The notes: generated from the letters alone by a model not told the origin. Numbered from the stretch's first letter, positions 24,101 to 36,027 are shown. The stretch: 64,000 nucleotides of DNA from Plutella xylostella (GCF_932276165.1 NC_064009.1:5890001-5954000); one strand, 5' to 3'. Translations and numbers: made by a program.

Positions 24101-27100
24101 TATAGTTATGTATTACTAGCCACTTCTGATTATGTCAATGATTCTGATATTATGAATCCACTTGTCTAGTAATGGTGAGTAAACTCTGGAGCCACTTTGT
24201 ATTACTTCTATCTAAAGCCCTGTTGGTTTGTATTAGGTTGCTCTGTAAAATAAAAATAACATGCCACGAGGTAACTCCTCTAACTCTGTTATAGCCTGCA
24301 TTTACTTGGCTATTGCATCTTGTGATGGACATTTCACGTTGTGTTTACTGATTACACGCATGCAATGTACACCGCGGCCGCGGCCTGTATCTAATCACTG
24401 TGAATTGTCGATCGCAATGCAGCAGAACTTTTAAAGAAAATAAAATGATTTGGTATGCTAAGTAAGTCATTGGGCCCAACGCCACGTTAATGAATTCAGT
24501 AAACTTTCTTTGAAATGGAATAGTTTTAAAATCAGTATAATAATATCAACTTTACTTTGCATACCGAATAAGGCTGGTACATTTAATCCTCGATAAACTA
24601 AAAGGGATGTGTAAGTTTTATGTTTCGACAATCATTTTTATCTTTGATTTGACTTTTATTATCTTTGTACTCCTGTTATTTAAAACTAATTAAGAATGAA
24701 AAATACATTACCTCTAAGTAAAGATAAGCAATGTATTGTCCAGACATAATAAATGGGGCAAGTCATGTGTCGGTGACACGTTAGTAAGTCAGGCCATGCG
24801 CGATCGAGAGACATCTTCGAGCCAGTACAAACTACTCTAGCAGAAAAGCTACAAGCTCAGGCTATACTCCGCCATTTACAGTAATTACTATATCATGATA
24901 ACCTGTGCTCAGATAAGCCCGAGTCTCCGAGTGTGCTATGGTATGTGTGGTTGTTTGGCCACAGTTTTGCTCTTTAACATGTATTTGTGCAACTCAGTCG
25001 AACAGGTGGGGAAAGTGTTTAACGCCGCCACTCATCAGCGCGTATGGGATCACTTCACTAAGCCTCAGAGGAAAAACATTGAAACATGGCAGAAAATGAC
25101 TCAGGTACGTTCTATGGTCATAGTACATATAATCTATACAGCTCTGTTTAAAGCGACACATTGTACTGTTCCTAAAGTAGACGACACTTAGGAGACATAT
25201 TATCGGACAAGTCCATCAACATCGGCAGAAGAACAGAACTTTAAACTTTCTTATGATCTGTAAAAAAATACTGTGCACAGTCTAGATCGTAAAACTCGTA
25301 AGTCAGGGACATGAATTTGGGGTGCGGATACTACGAAACAACGAAGCGAGTGTCATACTCATCGGATTATGTCCCCATATGAGTCGCAATTACAATGAAG
25401 CTCTTACTACAGAAAATAACTTGCAACTGAAATATTTTCGGGAGAGTTTAATAAACAACTACTCTGAGACAGGTGAGATGGTCAAGTCATAAGGCTGTTA
25501 ACTTGGTGGTAACGTAAAAAACGTAAATGTCTTAACATTTAAATTATTTAATAGTTATAAAATCTTCCCTCTTGAATCGAGGCTCTTTATAAAAATATAT
25601 ATAATTTTTCAGGACTTTTCAAACCTGAAAGATGAATTTTTGGAGAAGTTCGAGAATGAACACAACAATGAAAATAATATGGACATGGGCAACGGATACA
25701 ATATGGAGTCTATGAATGACGAAGTAAACCAACAGCTCAAGGTAAAGGTTTTAATTTATGAATCTTAGATCGAAGAAAAGAGATAAATCAGTCGACTCAG
25801 ATATGTTCAATTTAGATAGTAGGTTATACCTATTGCTGCTCAGATAAATAAATAACGACAGGGACCAAAACATAATTTTTATGTTTATTATTGTCAAAAT
25901 GTACCTAATGTTAAATTTTATACTGCCATTTACAGCGCGAAAACGAAAGTCTCCAGTTCCAGTTGGAAGCGTACAAGAATGAAGTAGACGTCATAAAGTC
26001 CGAATCCAAGAAAGAGATGGAGAAGTTCAAGGCACAGTTCATCGCGCGGCAGGCGCTTCAGAGCACTTTGGAACAGAAGAACGTGAGTGTTGACACATTT
26101 TTTGTATAATAATACTAAATCACGCTTATGAAGAGAAGCCGTGTTCAGCAACAGTAGATTGGCGTTGGGCTATGTTAAGCTGGATACTGGATGGTGCAAT
26201 GGTTAATATCTGAGTGCCGTGCACAGGGTTCCGGATTGGCTCCAACCCGCCTGCTAACCGTGAAGATTGTGGCAATTAATCTCTATTCTTGGAGGTCGCC
26301 ATGTCATGCGGTGGGATGTGTATTTGTTTTGTATACCATTAACCTATCACATACCGGGAAATCAGAGCAAAATTAAAAATGTGGTTAAACTATGACCATG
26401 TCAATTCCAGCCGCCGCTGCCATCGCCGGTGGTGAAGCCGCCGCCGCCGCCGCCGCTGCCCGAGGACCTGGACGCCAAGGTGCACATCAAGGACGAGGTG
26501 GAAGCCGGCTGCGGGGAGGCCAAGCTGATCGGGGTCATGTCGGCGTTCTTGCAGGTACTTGGAGATTATGTATTTTGTTTTATATGTATTCTCTGTATTT
26601 TAAACTGAAATATTATTGTTTAGTTGTTCTCTTTGAGTTATTATTGTTTTGTGCTATGAAACCATGAATTCAATCAACCACAAATTCATAACGTCATGTT
26701 ACATATTCCTTGGTGGAACTTTTAGCTTATCTAAACAAGCTAATGAATCAACAATAAATAATATCGTATCAATCTAATGTATAAAAAGCTATAGGTTTTT
26801 TTAAAAATTCTATCATGTGTCCTAAAGTCCCAATGCTCCCCTTTTACTAAAACTCACGCACTTCAACAACATCTAAGTATCCGTACTAACTAAACAATTT
26901 AATCCCAGGTGCACCCACAAGGAGCGAGCTTGGACTACGTAGTATCCTACGTCCGAGCCCTATTCCCGCACGTCTCACAAGCGACAGTGCACCACGTGCT
27001 TCAGAAGCATGCGGACGTGTTCCAACGCACCACGAGCGGCGTCGGCGCGAACATCGAGAACCGCTGGGCATTCGTCGCCTTCACGCCGACACCATCGGCA

Positions 27101-27103
27101 TAG
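18143..27103 (+). CDS. ENOX: Ecto-NOX (ENOX1/2-type) protein, 10 exons
   Basis: Exons 18143-18161, 18400-18579, 18691-19496, 19581-19814, 23799-23982, 24998-25104, 25613-25741, 25936-26082, 26411-26554, 26909-27103; 2145 nt, 714 aa. The protein starts MQKNHGGGRRDRSRS, then has a striking Met/Gly/Gln-rich region (residues about 45-210) with PPLPGQIQ repeats. An RRM follows, with RNP2 TIFVGGL and RNP1 NFCHIRF (about 249-330). Next come LAWLERGE, NQFYSMIQATNSHIRRLYSE, VFNAATHQRVWDHF, a coiled coil with LEAYKNEVDVIKSE, a polyproline stretch and the C-terminal domain ending GVGANIENRWAFVAF. This order is that of ecto-NOX disulfide-thiol exchangers, described as surface NAD(P)H oxidases, though the RRM suggests RNA binding. 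Intron 4 hosts a 3.4-kb LINE in the same orientation. Confidence 0.93.
20330..23692 (+). mobile_element. CR1/Jockey-group LINE in ENOX intron 4, broken
   Basis: An endonuclease domain (TQNIRSINKNF near 20430, then VIIYIKDELSF, LVGDLNLDLIS, TITDHKTVI) is followed by a reverse transcriptase. Its motifs include NYRPISILPSISKLLEKII, DNQFGFRKGKSTDDAV, FLDLAKAFDTV, YGVPQGSILGP and the catalytic YADD near 22395. A stop at 21638-21640 and a one-base shift near 21700 separate the two halves; the second half is then open to 23257. The 3' end has AATAAA and a (TTA)n tail to about 23692. The catalytic residues look intact, so the break is recent. Clade assignment beyond the CR1/Jockey group is uncertain. 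Confidence 0.85.
23983..24997 (+). other. ENOX intron 5 with (TCAG)n tract
   Basis: A TCAG simple repeat at 24014-24079 is the only clear structure. The intron ends with acceptor ag at 24996-24997, chosen because it joins GAGCAAC to TCGAACAG and gives the family motif QLEQVGKVFNAAT. Confidence 0.6.
25105..25612 (+). other. ENOX intron 6
   Basis: No repeat or gene is recognised inside it. Confidence 0.4.
26083..26410 (+). other. ENOX intron 8
   Basis: It holds a possible degenerate tRNA-like SINE head near 26190-26250, too weak to call. Confidence 0.3.
26555..26908 (+). other. ENOX intron 9
   Basis: AT-rich, nothing recognised. Confidence 0.4.
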
Positions 27104-27523
27104 CAATCACAGGTAGACGGAGACATGTCGACGGCTCCGCGGAAAAAAGTATCGCTCGTGTTTAAGACGAATGTGTAGCTTTAATTTTTGGTCTACGATC
27201 GTAGTTTTGTAGTGTTGAAGTGAACAAAACGTATTTTCTAATCAGTAGAATATGGATGGAAGTAATTTTACAATAAATATCTTCATAGTAATTTTGCATC
27301 TTTTATTGACTTTAGGCTATTAATGTAATTTTATTGCTTATAATGTAATATAATATCTTTGTCAACTATATTATAAAGACCTTTGCCAATGTCAGATTGA
27401 CCAGAGACTAGGAGACCCACAATAACAAATATAATTTGTTTGACCCGTCCAGACACCAGTAACTATAGGTATTTCAATCTCTATTGGACGCTACTAAAGC
27501 TCATGGTTTGTCTAGTGTACCAT
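27104..27523. terminator. Convergent 3' ends of ENOX and DNAI2
   Basis: ENOX has a plus-strand AATAAA at 27272-27277. DNAI2 has minus-strand AATAAA signals at 27307-27302 and 27335-27330. Cleavage 15-25 nt beyond each would make the two 3' UTRs abut or overlap. Confidence 0.6.
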
Positions 27524-30500
27524 TCACTTAGGTTGCTGCGCCTGCAGCTCGCTGACAGTCTGCTCGTACTCCGCAGTGGCCTCCACCAGGTCCTTGTCGC
27601 CGGCCGTGGGGTCGCTCTCGGCCGCGGCGGCGCCACCGTCGCGGTCCTGCCGCATGCGCAGGCGCAGCTCACGCATGCGCGCCTCCAGGATGCGCTCGCG
27701 CTTGTTCTCGCGGTCTAAGATCTGTATAGGAATGTTTTATGAAGTTGATGTGTATTTGGGAGACACTTAAGTTTTTTTCATCACCATCAGCCACTTTTAT
27801 TTTTATGTAATGTTATAATGTTTACGTTTATAATTTTCTATACAAAGTAGTATGACATCGTTGAAGTTAAACTAGGAGAAGCTTTAATGAAGGTTTCTTT
27901 AAAATTTAAGTAGGTACTTACATGAGTCAGTAGCTGTTTGTCGTTTTTATCAGCTGTTCCCAGATTATGGGATAATTCAGCCAAGTAAATTGTTCCCTTG
28001 CTACTACCGCATGCCACCAGTAAACCCTGAAAAAAATATACTCTTAAATATATATCGGCTGTAATTTTTTAGATAATATGCATAGAAAAATCATTCTTAC
28101 ACTTTCGTGTGGCCGAAGCTTGAGTAAGGGTTCGTCACAGAGCTGGGCCGTCACTATTGGCGCGCTTCTACGCCTCAACAGATCCCAGCAAGACAAACAT
28201 CCATCCCATTGTGTTACTAGCATCAAGGAAAACCTGAAAATACAATAATTATGTAAATAAGTACCTTAATAGGTCCTTCTTGCAAATGCAGTAAAGAATG
28301 ACTATCCGATGTACGTCAACAGATGGAAAACATAAAGCCCATAATTATGTATAGGTCGAATCATCTCTAAGGTCATCTGTTTACCTGATAGGATTCCAGG
28401 CACCGTCAGTGAGTTTAGTACGATGCGAGTACGTCCACAGTATTGAAGACTCCTTGCAGTCTTCACTCCACACTCTCGCCGTCCAGTCCCCAACTGTTAG
28501 GAAGTTCTTTAGAAATGTCGGATTTCTTTGTAGCGCATACACTGGGCCTAAATGTGCTTCGTACTGAAAATAGTTTTGACATTAGATATTGCAATTTTTT
28601 GGTTGGGAATGTTTGTTTTTGGTAGCAAAAAACTTACTTTACATGGTAGTTTTTCAATGGGTGTTTTGCCTTTGCGGTTTCCTCCAATGACTAGACCCGT
28701 TTCTGTGCCAACCATAAATCTGAAACACCCAATCTGTTTGTGTAAAATATTCTGTATCTTTACATGCTAGTACCTCATAGATTCATATACTTTTACCTTG
28801 TTGGTATAGTAGGCTCGTATTCAAGAGCTGATATTCCTATTGCATTATCAATGCTTTGGGTGTCAGTTACATTTTTAACCATGTCTATTATCATTGTATC
28901 TGTTGGTTCATTCATATTGCGAGTGTCCCACCTGCAATCATTAAAATTTTATGTTTATAAATTATATCCTTAAAATTATTATTACACATATGTAACATGA
29001 AAACCAACAATAAAAAACATAGGTACCATTTAACAACGCCATCTGGTGAGGCAGAGAAGAATTCCGCTCCAGTTTTGGAGTTGATAAAGAGTACATTTCT
29101 CACTAAATCGCGATGAGCTACGTGCGGAGGACATATTGTTGTAGGTTCACCTCCTCGACGCATATCCCAAAAGCCTACCTAAAACAAAATTAGAACGTGC
29201 ATAAAAACAGAATATAAACAGGACCATTGCATACGTTTTGAAGCTACCTTTAATTAGGCTTTAGCCATACACGTTGAACTTGCAAAACAATTAGCAATAG
29301 TCGGATACTTACTTGCCCATTGAGCAAGCCTCCAACCAGTGTGTGTTGATCTCGAGGGTTGTATTGCAGGTCTAGGAGTGGCTGGGGCGGCTTAATTATC
29401 AGCTCGGGTGCGTTTGCATTTTCTGCAATTACAAAAGGCCATCAATGTATTTCCATATTCCGTAACTACTTTACAAGTAACATAATTGTGTTGAAATTCT
29501 GAATAACTTGTCTTTATTTATTAGATTTAATTTAATTGTAACTTTTTCATGGAGAACCGATAGTATTGTATTAAATGCTTTACAATCTTACCAATATCCC
29601 AAATATACGACAGCTGTGTATTCCTACAATTCCTGATATCAATATCGGCATGAGCTGAAGCCAGCCTGGCGCCGCCGTCGCTCTGCCAAGACAGCGAGCG
29701 CACGGGGCGGCGAGTGCCCGGCTCTCGGTACACGTTGACTGTGTGACAACTACTGTGTTCCACCGGGGGGATGGATGGGAGCTCCGAGTAGTAGGTTTGG
29801 TACATGTCCACCGCGTTGTTTTGCAGGATATTGTGCTCCATGCTCTGTGAATTGTTTAAACTGTTTCAGCTAGGTACTAAGATTAGTAAATATAAATAAT
29901 ATTTACAGGAAATACATGACTGGACAGCATAACAACTGAAAGCCTTTTTGGTTTTGGCCCATGAATCTTATGATACATGATATAAATATTTTATTTTCAC
30001 ATGTAAGGCCCATGTCGAAAGTGGCGCCACCTGCTGGTATCTATTATCTTTGCGTTTGCAACTTTGCACCCTCCAAATTAAATCTACTTACATGTCCCAA
30101 ATGCATAACTGCGTGAATGTAAGCGTCGTCTTTTTCAATTTTGCGTCGATATCGTTGAGTTGCCTCTGGGTCATTCATGTTGATGTCTTTTGGCCACCCC
30201 CCTTCTATGTGATTCATGCCACTGCTTGTGTATTCGGCTCTGAAGTAATTTTCATAACACATCAAATAAGTAATATAGGGGTTTAGTTTACCACTTGTTA
30301 AGCTGTACCTAATAATGAATAAACCATGGTCAAGTAGGTACTTACCGAACAGAATTAACCCAATGTTCAGCCATAACAGGAGCATTTTGCACTTCAGCGT
30401 GTATAGGGTTTCTCATGACGTAATTTTTATACAAAGCCGGGTTGCACGGTATACTGACCACCAGCTCAGGGGTCGTATCTTCAAACAACAACTGCTTCCC

Positions 30501-30560
30501 AAACTCCCGTCTACGCTTTGTGTATTCGTATGTGATTTCGGTCTTTTCTGGTTTTTCCAT
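27524..30560 (-). CDS. DNAI2: Axonemal dynein intermediate chain 2, 11 exons
   Basis: Minus-strand exons: 30560-30346, 30239-30092, 29844-29592, 29422-29313, 29178-29027, 28931-28797, 28719-28638, 28563-28385, 28233-28101, 28026-27922, 27721-27524; 1710 nt, 569 aa. The N-terminus has YTKRRREFGKQLLFED and HIEGGWPKDIN, the latter a signature of this subunit. WD repeats follow, with SYIWDI, GGLLNGQVGFWDMR, FSASPDGVVKWWDTR, TRFMVGTETGLVI, NFLTVGDWTARVWSED and LLVACGSSKGT. The C-terminus is a charged helix (RENKRERILEARMRELRLR). DNAI2 is part of the outer dynein arm of motile cilia and flagella; in a moth its main use should be the sperm tail. The ATG at 30560 is used because the frame upstream lacks another ATG. 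It lies 380 bp upstream of the 3' end of MEIOB on the same strand. Confidence 0.96.
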
Positions 30561-30946
30561 TTTCAATTTATGTGCTCTCGTTTCTTAACTTTCAACAACA
30601 ATAACTTAGCGAACTCCTTCTAAGTGAATGTTAAATCGATAGGTACTAAGAAATCCATAGTTACCGGACTAACAGATTTATATTACAGCGAGCGCTTATA
30701 CATCTATATTAGATGTAGTAACTAGGATATAACCATACATATTAGGTATTTAAGCAGGTATATTGAAACACTGGATCAAAGTTAGAGTAGACATTGATAT
30801 GAAAGGATAGACGCCATAAGTTCAAAACAATGATGTTATGAGGAGTAATAATAATCAAATAGCCTATAAACGAGAACAACACCTTATAAACTTTATTAAA
30901 GTCAATCTAATGAACATACATGGAAATTAACAATGACAAATGCAAA
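30561..30946. other. Spacer between MEIOB 3' end and DNAI2 start
   Basis: AT-rich; must contain the DNAI2 promoter and the MEIOB 3' UTR. No motif stands out. Confidence 0.4.
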
Positions 30947-33900
30947 TCAATACAAAGGTATAGGGTCGGCCGGGGACGCGCGACGTAGAGCCAACACGAT
31001 GAGTCGGGGCGGAGACGCCGCCAGCCTCACGCTGCATTGTTCTAGAAGCACCTTCCACCGCAGGGCAGACCGCTCGTCCGCTGATAACGCCTTCAGCTTT
31101 TCTGTCTAAGGATAAGAAACATGGATTAAAAAACTTCTTTATCTTATTTTTGTGACTGTGATAAACATAAGAGCTAGACTAGGGATTGTCACCGTGATAA
31201 GTAATAGGATTTCCATCAGATTAGCGTCAGTCGCTGGTCGCTGACTGCGCAGGGTGCGGTGCGCCTGGCACATAATTAGGCACATTAACACCAATATCAC
31301 CATATATGCGTCATTCGAAGGTAGGTAGATGATAGATGTAATATATGTATAGTAGGTACCTAAGTAAACCTTTTATTCCCAGATTGAGGTCAACTTATAT
31401 TAGTAGATACTTACAGAATGTCCTAAAGTGTCTTCTAGTATATTGAGTGGTATTTTTGCATTGAGTTCTCCGGTATGGTCTGAGAAGCGTACTCTTATCT
31501 CTTCGTTTTGCTCATTTCTATAGACAAAGAAATTGAAAATAATGTAAGCAGGTTATCGTAGGGCTATGTTTTATGAGTAGGGGAACCCGGGGTAAGATGG
31601 GGTCGCGGGGTAAGACGGGGCCCCCCACATATATGCAAAACTATACATCTCAGGAATCTGAGTAATGAGCCAATAGAAAGGCTTAAATGATTGACCTTTA
31701 GTGCGCCAGTGACAGCAGGTGTGAGCGCATGCGTTTTTTGTGTAAGCTCAATTGTTTGTTTTTACATGGTTTTTACGTAGTGTCCATGTTATTTTTGACC
31801 GGTAGAAACAACGTCACAACACAGTAAGTAAAACAGTGGCATTTTTGGTAATTGTGTGTTTTTATTAAAGGTTTGGTACGCCTTGTTTAAATATGTGCAA
31901 ATTCACTTTAACATCGAAAGTATTTTTTTATTAATTATTTTTATAAAAAATATAACGTGGGGCGAGACGGGGTATTTTTGGAGGGGCAAGATAGGGTACG
32001 GTTTTTTCTCCAACCCGATATTTGACATTGTAGAAGGGCTCTAAAAGGGCTACAGGGAAGATGGCTAAAAAGACAAAGCAGATACTGCCTACGAAGCAGA
32101 ATAACAACGAAGATGACTGTGTCTACCTCTACTGTGAGGATATCAACAGTCCTACTTTAAATCTAAGAGAAACTGGGTCGGATGTCAAACTGGCAGGCGT
32201 TGGGCTCACACTACAGGTGCTGGTGTTGACGATAAAAACACAGAAGAAGTGTTGTTTGTCTGTTTTGTGACCCACATAGTATACTTACCATCTGGGGCAA
32301 GATGGTTTATTTCCCATTTTTTACATTTCTTAAAATAGGTCCATTCTAATGATTACTTTTTTGGCAAAAGCTGTGCCAAAGTGTTCCTCATTAAGTTCCT
32401 AATGAGCCATAAATAATTGTTAACGTTGTGGTTATAAATACCTGTTCTTTTTTTCATTTCCCCTTAGCGACCCCGTCTTACCTCGGGTTCCCCATTCCCC
32501 TACTCTGTTGTGTACCAATTTGTTTGGATTTGTAGGTATTTCCCTCCTAACTATATTAATTCTAACACTAACATCCCCACAACACAACACAACGGTACCT
32601 ACATAGTAGCGTATGCAGCGAGGCACAGAAGGTCTGCACTTGCGGGACGCAACTCACGCAACGGACGTAGAGGCGGATGCGGATGTTCCGTTTACCGCAG
32701 CACTTCACTAGTGGCACGGACTGTAGTGTACTAGATAGATACAAATACCTGCATACTTACGCAGCTTCCAACAGTTCCTCCAAGTCGAGATGGGTGAGCA
32801 GGGCATGCAGCGAGGCACAGAAGGGAGCGCCGGCGCCGAGGCGGTCCTTCACTTGCGCCACGGACGCCGCACTCGCGCGCTCGCCGCTCCACGCCGCCCA
32901 CGCCGCCGCCTCGCCGCCTCCTACACACAATGAGGATGTTATACCCTTGTTACACCTATCGAGTAGTAGGGGTATGACAGTATCCTCTGCCGATTCTCGG
33001 GCAATCAACAGCTAGCAATTGACTGTGTGCTCGGCATAGAATACTGTCTCGGCCACTCTACTCCTCGGTAGGTGTAATCAGGGTATACTTTTCATTGCTC
33101 ATCAGTGTATTTTAACATACTTAACTACTTAATTCTAATGATGTTGCTGTGCATCTATCATTACCTCTCGGTTCAGTTATGTACCCGATCGTACATGACT
33201 GAACTGAATAGCAGTTTGCTAAGGCTATTTCCTATATTTAAACAGTTCATGCAATACACAACTAACTGGTATGCGCCTGGTTCCTGACGTAGAGCAGCAG
33301 CGCCTCGGCGTCGGCGGCGTGCGGCTGGTGCGTGAGCACGGAGCGCGCGGCCGCCTGCACGCCGCCAGCACACTAGCGCGTCCGATACGAATACCACGCT
33401 CTTCTATACGAATACTGGCATGATGCCTATACTTAGTCAAATATAGCTAGAGCCATATGACGTTAGATCGACAGATGCGTGGTAAATAAAGGATACTGTG
33501 CGATCGTGAGGGCACTATTCATAATTAAGCCCGTGTGACAGATAAATACAAAAAGGGCAATGGCCGTTTTTCGCTGTTCTTAGCGACCGACTGTGCTTTA
33601 AGCTATTTTCTACAGTTGATGCAACTAACTGGTATGCGCCTGGTTCCTGACGTAGAGCAGCAGCGCCTCGGCGTCGGCGGCGTGCGGCTGGTGCGTGAGC
33701 ACGGAGCGCGCGGCCGCCTGCACGCGCGCGCCGCGCCGCCACGAGACCAGTGCGTCGGATACGAATAGCACGCTCTCTAGCGGACGCCACTCTTCTGCCC
33801 TGTTGAAGGGGGATTTTAGATAGAGATTTGATTCGCTTTTACATACACATCAATCTACAATAATTTCCATGAACCCAAATGAACTAAGCTAGAATTTAAA

Positions 33901-35565
33901 ATGGTAAACGTAGGTAACTATTTAGTAGCCTTTCAGCTAGTTAGTACTTACCATGGAAGTAAGTAGGTGTACGTAGTACCAGTACCTACTTATTACTACA
34001 GTTTTAAATAATTAGGCCGTGTCCGCACCGCGAATATTTTTCCGCGCGAATTATATTCCGCGATCGAAGTTCGCTGTTCATACTTGGTTCATACTCAAGA
34101 GCACTGCATATTTTTTTTTAGATGCCGGCTAAAAAAAATATGCAGTGCTGTTGAATATGAAGTCATCTATAATCTATGGTTGTTTGTCTATGGTTGAAAA
34201 TCTCCCATTGCGAATTAATTCCGCGCGGAAAAATATTCGCGGTGCGGACACGGCCTTAGGTCTAGGGTTTGGTAAAAGTACCTAACTAAATTGGAAAGTA
34301 AGAAGGTATATTTATTTACCTTTGTATGGAATCTAGATCAAACAAATCCAACAGAAGCGTAGCCGGTGTCGTGTTGTCCATTATTTCAACGCTTCGAACC
34401 GTCATATCAACTCCTAAAATATTTCAATAAAAAGGGGATATGAACCATGGTTTTGTACTTATCTACCTACCATAACTTATTATTTACGGTTAATCGGCAT
34501 AATGTCCAAAACATAATTACTATGGATGTAATAAATATTATAGAAAATATAAATCTAGGTATCACTTACCTGTACGAGTCTTTATAGTCTTCACGGGCTT
34601 TACAGATTTAACAACAACCAACAGATCCACGTAGACCTTAGACGTTGACTCTGAAAACATTACTTGGTTAACTTTTCATACGTCCATTTCATATAAATGT
34701 ACAATAATGGCATATTAACATGACGTAGCTACATAAATAATATTACGGTGTGATGCGAGATGGGGCAGAGAAACCTGACCACTCTCAGATAGCAGTATCA
34801 CTCTGAAAGTGGTCAGTTTTTTTGCATCATACTATTCATACCTACTGTACCTATCAAGCTTGACAAAGATAGTAACATATATGGCTTAATACCTGGAAGT
34901 TTTAAGATCTCCGCTAAACCGTGATAGCCTGAAGATGGTTTCGTGGGTATATGCAGCAACGGCAAGAAGTGACTAAACTCGTTGCCGCTGTGTATGCAAA
35001 CATCAGAGAAGCCTTCATTCAGCGATAAATAAAACGGAGAAGTAACCTGAAGAGTAGAGAACATAATTGAGGGAGTAATTTTCTAACTATAGGTACGTTG
35101 CTTAATAGCTCAATGATTACGATTATAGGTATAACAATGATGAGAACTCACATGAGGTCTGTAATTCTCGTTAGCACCACTTTTAATACAAATCTTTGGA
35201 GATGATATTTCAACTGAAATAGTAAAATATATTGAGTTATGTTAAGGATTGGTAATCATATTAATTTTTAATAAGTACCTATCCATTATGCACAAAATAT
35301 CATGTTAAATGTTCATACCAACGTCGCCAACCAAAAATCTCTCATAAAATGTTGTAACGAAATAATCGGAACCCCAAACATCAACATTGATTGTATCTAT
35401 TTCGGAATCCCGTATGGTGAATGAGGTTACGCCTCTAGATTCTCCACTTTTCTTTTTAGATTCAAATATGCGTGGACTGTTTTTAGCTATAATAATTCCA
35501 ACGATGAGGGCATTTTTTATATTTATATTTAAATTGTTTAACCGAAAATTTTGTACTCCCGCCAT
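30947..35565 (-). CDS. MEIOB: Meiosis-specific OB-domain protein MEIOB, 9 exons
   Basis: Minus-strand exons: 35565-35319, 35213-35152, 35046-34893, 34650-34570, 34413-34320, 33799-33630, 32920-32761, 31517-31415, 31105-30947; 1230 nt, 409 aa, in frame throughout. The first OB fold has KNALIVGIIIAKNSPRIFES, TSFTIRDSEID and RFLVGDVGVEISS. Further motifs are LPLLHIPTKPSSGYHGLAEI and DLLVVVKSVKPVKT, then RFSDHTGELNAKIP and SADERSALRWKVLLEQCSV. These follow the order in MEIOB/hold'em, an RPA1-like single-strand DNA binding factor that works with SPATA22 or other partners in meiotic crossover repair. The zinc-ribbon cysteines of the vertebrate protein are not seen. Exon 6 uses a GTTAGT donor. Exons 6-7 are very GC-rich. 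Both have degraded copies nearby. Confidence 0.9.
31150..31262 (+). repeat. Dispersed short repeat, copy 1
   Basis: This shares a recognisable pattern (gtgac..aa, agagctaga, tagggattgtcacc..., then a gactgc-cagggt end) with 42583-42690, 43083-43193 and 54852-54896. It lies in MEIOB intron 8. Confidence 0.5.
31578..32502. mobile_element. DNA element with 'ggggtaagacgggg' phrases
   Basis: The ends are inverted: GAGTAGGGGAACCC on the left (from 31576) and its imperfect complement on the right. The phrase 'ggtaagatgggg' or 'ggtaagacgggg' and relatives recur at 31590, 31608, 31966, 31988, 32288 and in reverse at 32470. It fills most of the MEIOB intron between exons 7 and 8. No transposase frame is left. 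Confidence 0.6.
32611..32665 (-). pseudogene. Possible degraded copy of MEIOB exon 7
   Basis: The stretch 'gcagcgaggcacagaagg' at about 32617 is repeated inside exon 7 at about 32807, and looser similarity ('cacttgcg', 'cggacg') follows. The copy is too altered to splice or code. Confidence 0.4.
33225..33395 (-). pseudogene. Duplicated and frameshifted copy of MEIOB exon 6
   Basis: Positions 33267-33361 are nearly identical to exon 6 at 33629-33723, an offset of 362 bp. The similarity continues more weakly on both sides, including the GTTAGT donor. Relative to the true exon this copy lacks about 11 bp in the SWRRGARV region, which breaks the frame. It cannot give the normal exon product. The very high identity of the core against poor flanks suggests recent duplication or gene conversion. 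Confidence 0.75.
34015..34255. mobile_element. Harbinger-type MITE with TTA duplication
   Basis: A 241-bp palindromic element, ends GGCCGTGTCCGCACCGCGAA and complement, flanked by TTA at 34012-34014 and 34256-34258. The 3-bp TTA duplication suits the PIF/Harbinger group. It lies in a MEIOB intron between exons 5 and 6. Confidence 0.75.
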
Positions 35566-35806
35566 TTTTCACATGGGTGGTTTATATAATATTTTCCGAA
35601 TTTCCCGTTTCCCTGATTCCCGCTCATTCACAAAAAGAACCGGAACCGGAAAGAGGTTAAGTTTGCTTGTAACTTAGCTATTTCCGGTTTCTAGGGAAGT
35701 ACTAATAACGGTTAGTTACAAGATTATGTTCCGTCCTCCCAGTGTCTCAGAATAATAACGGTCTCATGCTGTCCTTAAAATAAATGGACAATCTCAACCA
35801 CATTGT
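35566..35806. promoter_or_regulatory. MEIOB upstream region
   Basis: The 240 bp before the MEIOB start carry no clear TATA box. The repeat 'accggaaccggaaa' near 35640 resembles ETS-type GGAA sites, but this is weak. Confidence 0.3.
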
Positions 35807-35808
35807 AG

Positions 35809-36025
35809 GTACGGTGGCCTGCGCCTAAAAGTATACAGGCTGAGTTTTTAAAATAGCGATCCCTGATGATGAAGGGACCAGCTACATCTGTTATAAATCC
35901 GGGGACGTGTTGTGTGTGATGTGTGTAGCAGTGGTGTTTATAAATGTGGATGTGCTTAAGCAGCATGTGAGCTTGAGATCGCTATTTTAAAAACTCCGCC
36001 TGTATACTTTTAGGCGCAGGCCACC
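35809..36025. mobile_element. MITE with CGGTGGCCTGCGCC ends, TA target
   Basis: Inverted ends of about 45 bp beginning CGGTGGCCTGCGCCTAAAAG, flanked by TA. It abuts the next element directly: the right TA is also that element's left TA. Confidence 0.75.
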
Positions 36026-36027
36026 GT

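Noticed and set aside
24895..25191. 98-codon ORF around ENOX exon 6
   Set aside because: Only the part 24998-25104 is an exon. The upstream residues include the intron, and the join at 24998 gives the family sequence.
32677..33015. 112-codon plus-strand ORF
   Set aside because: Antisense of MEIOB exon 7; driven by GC content.
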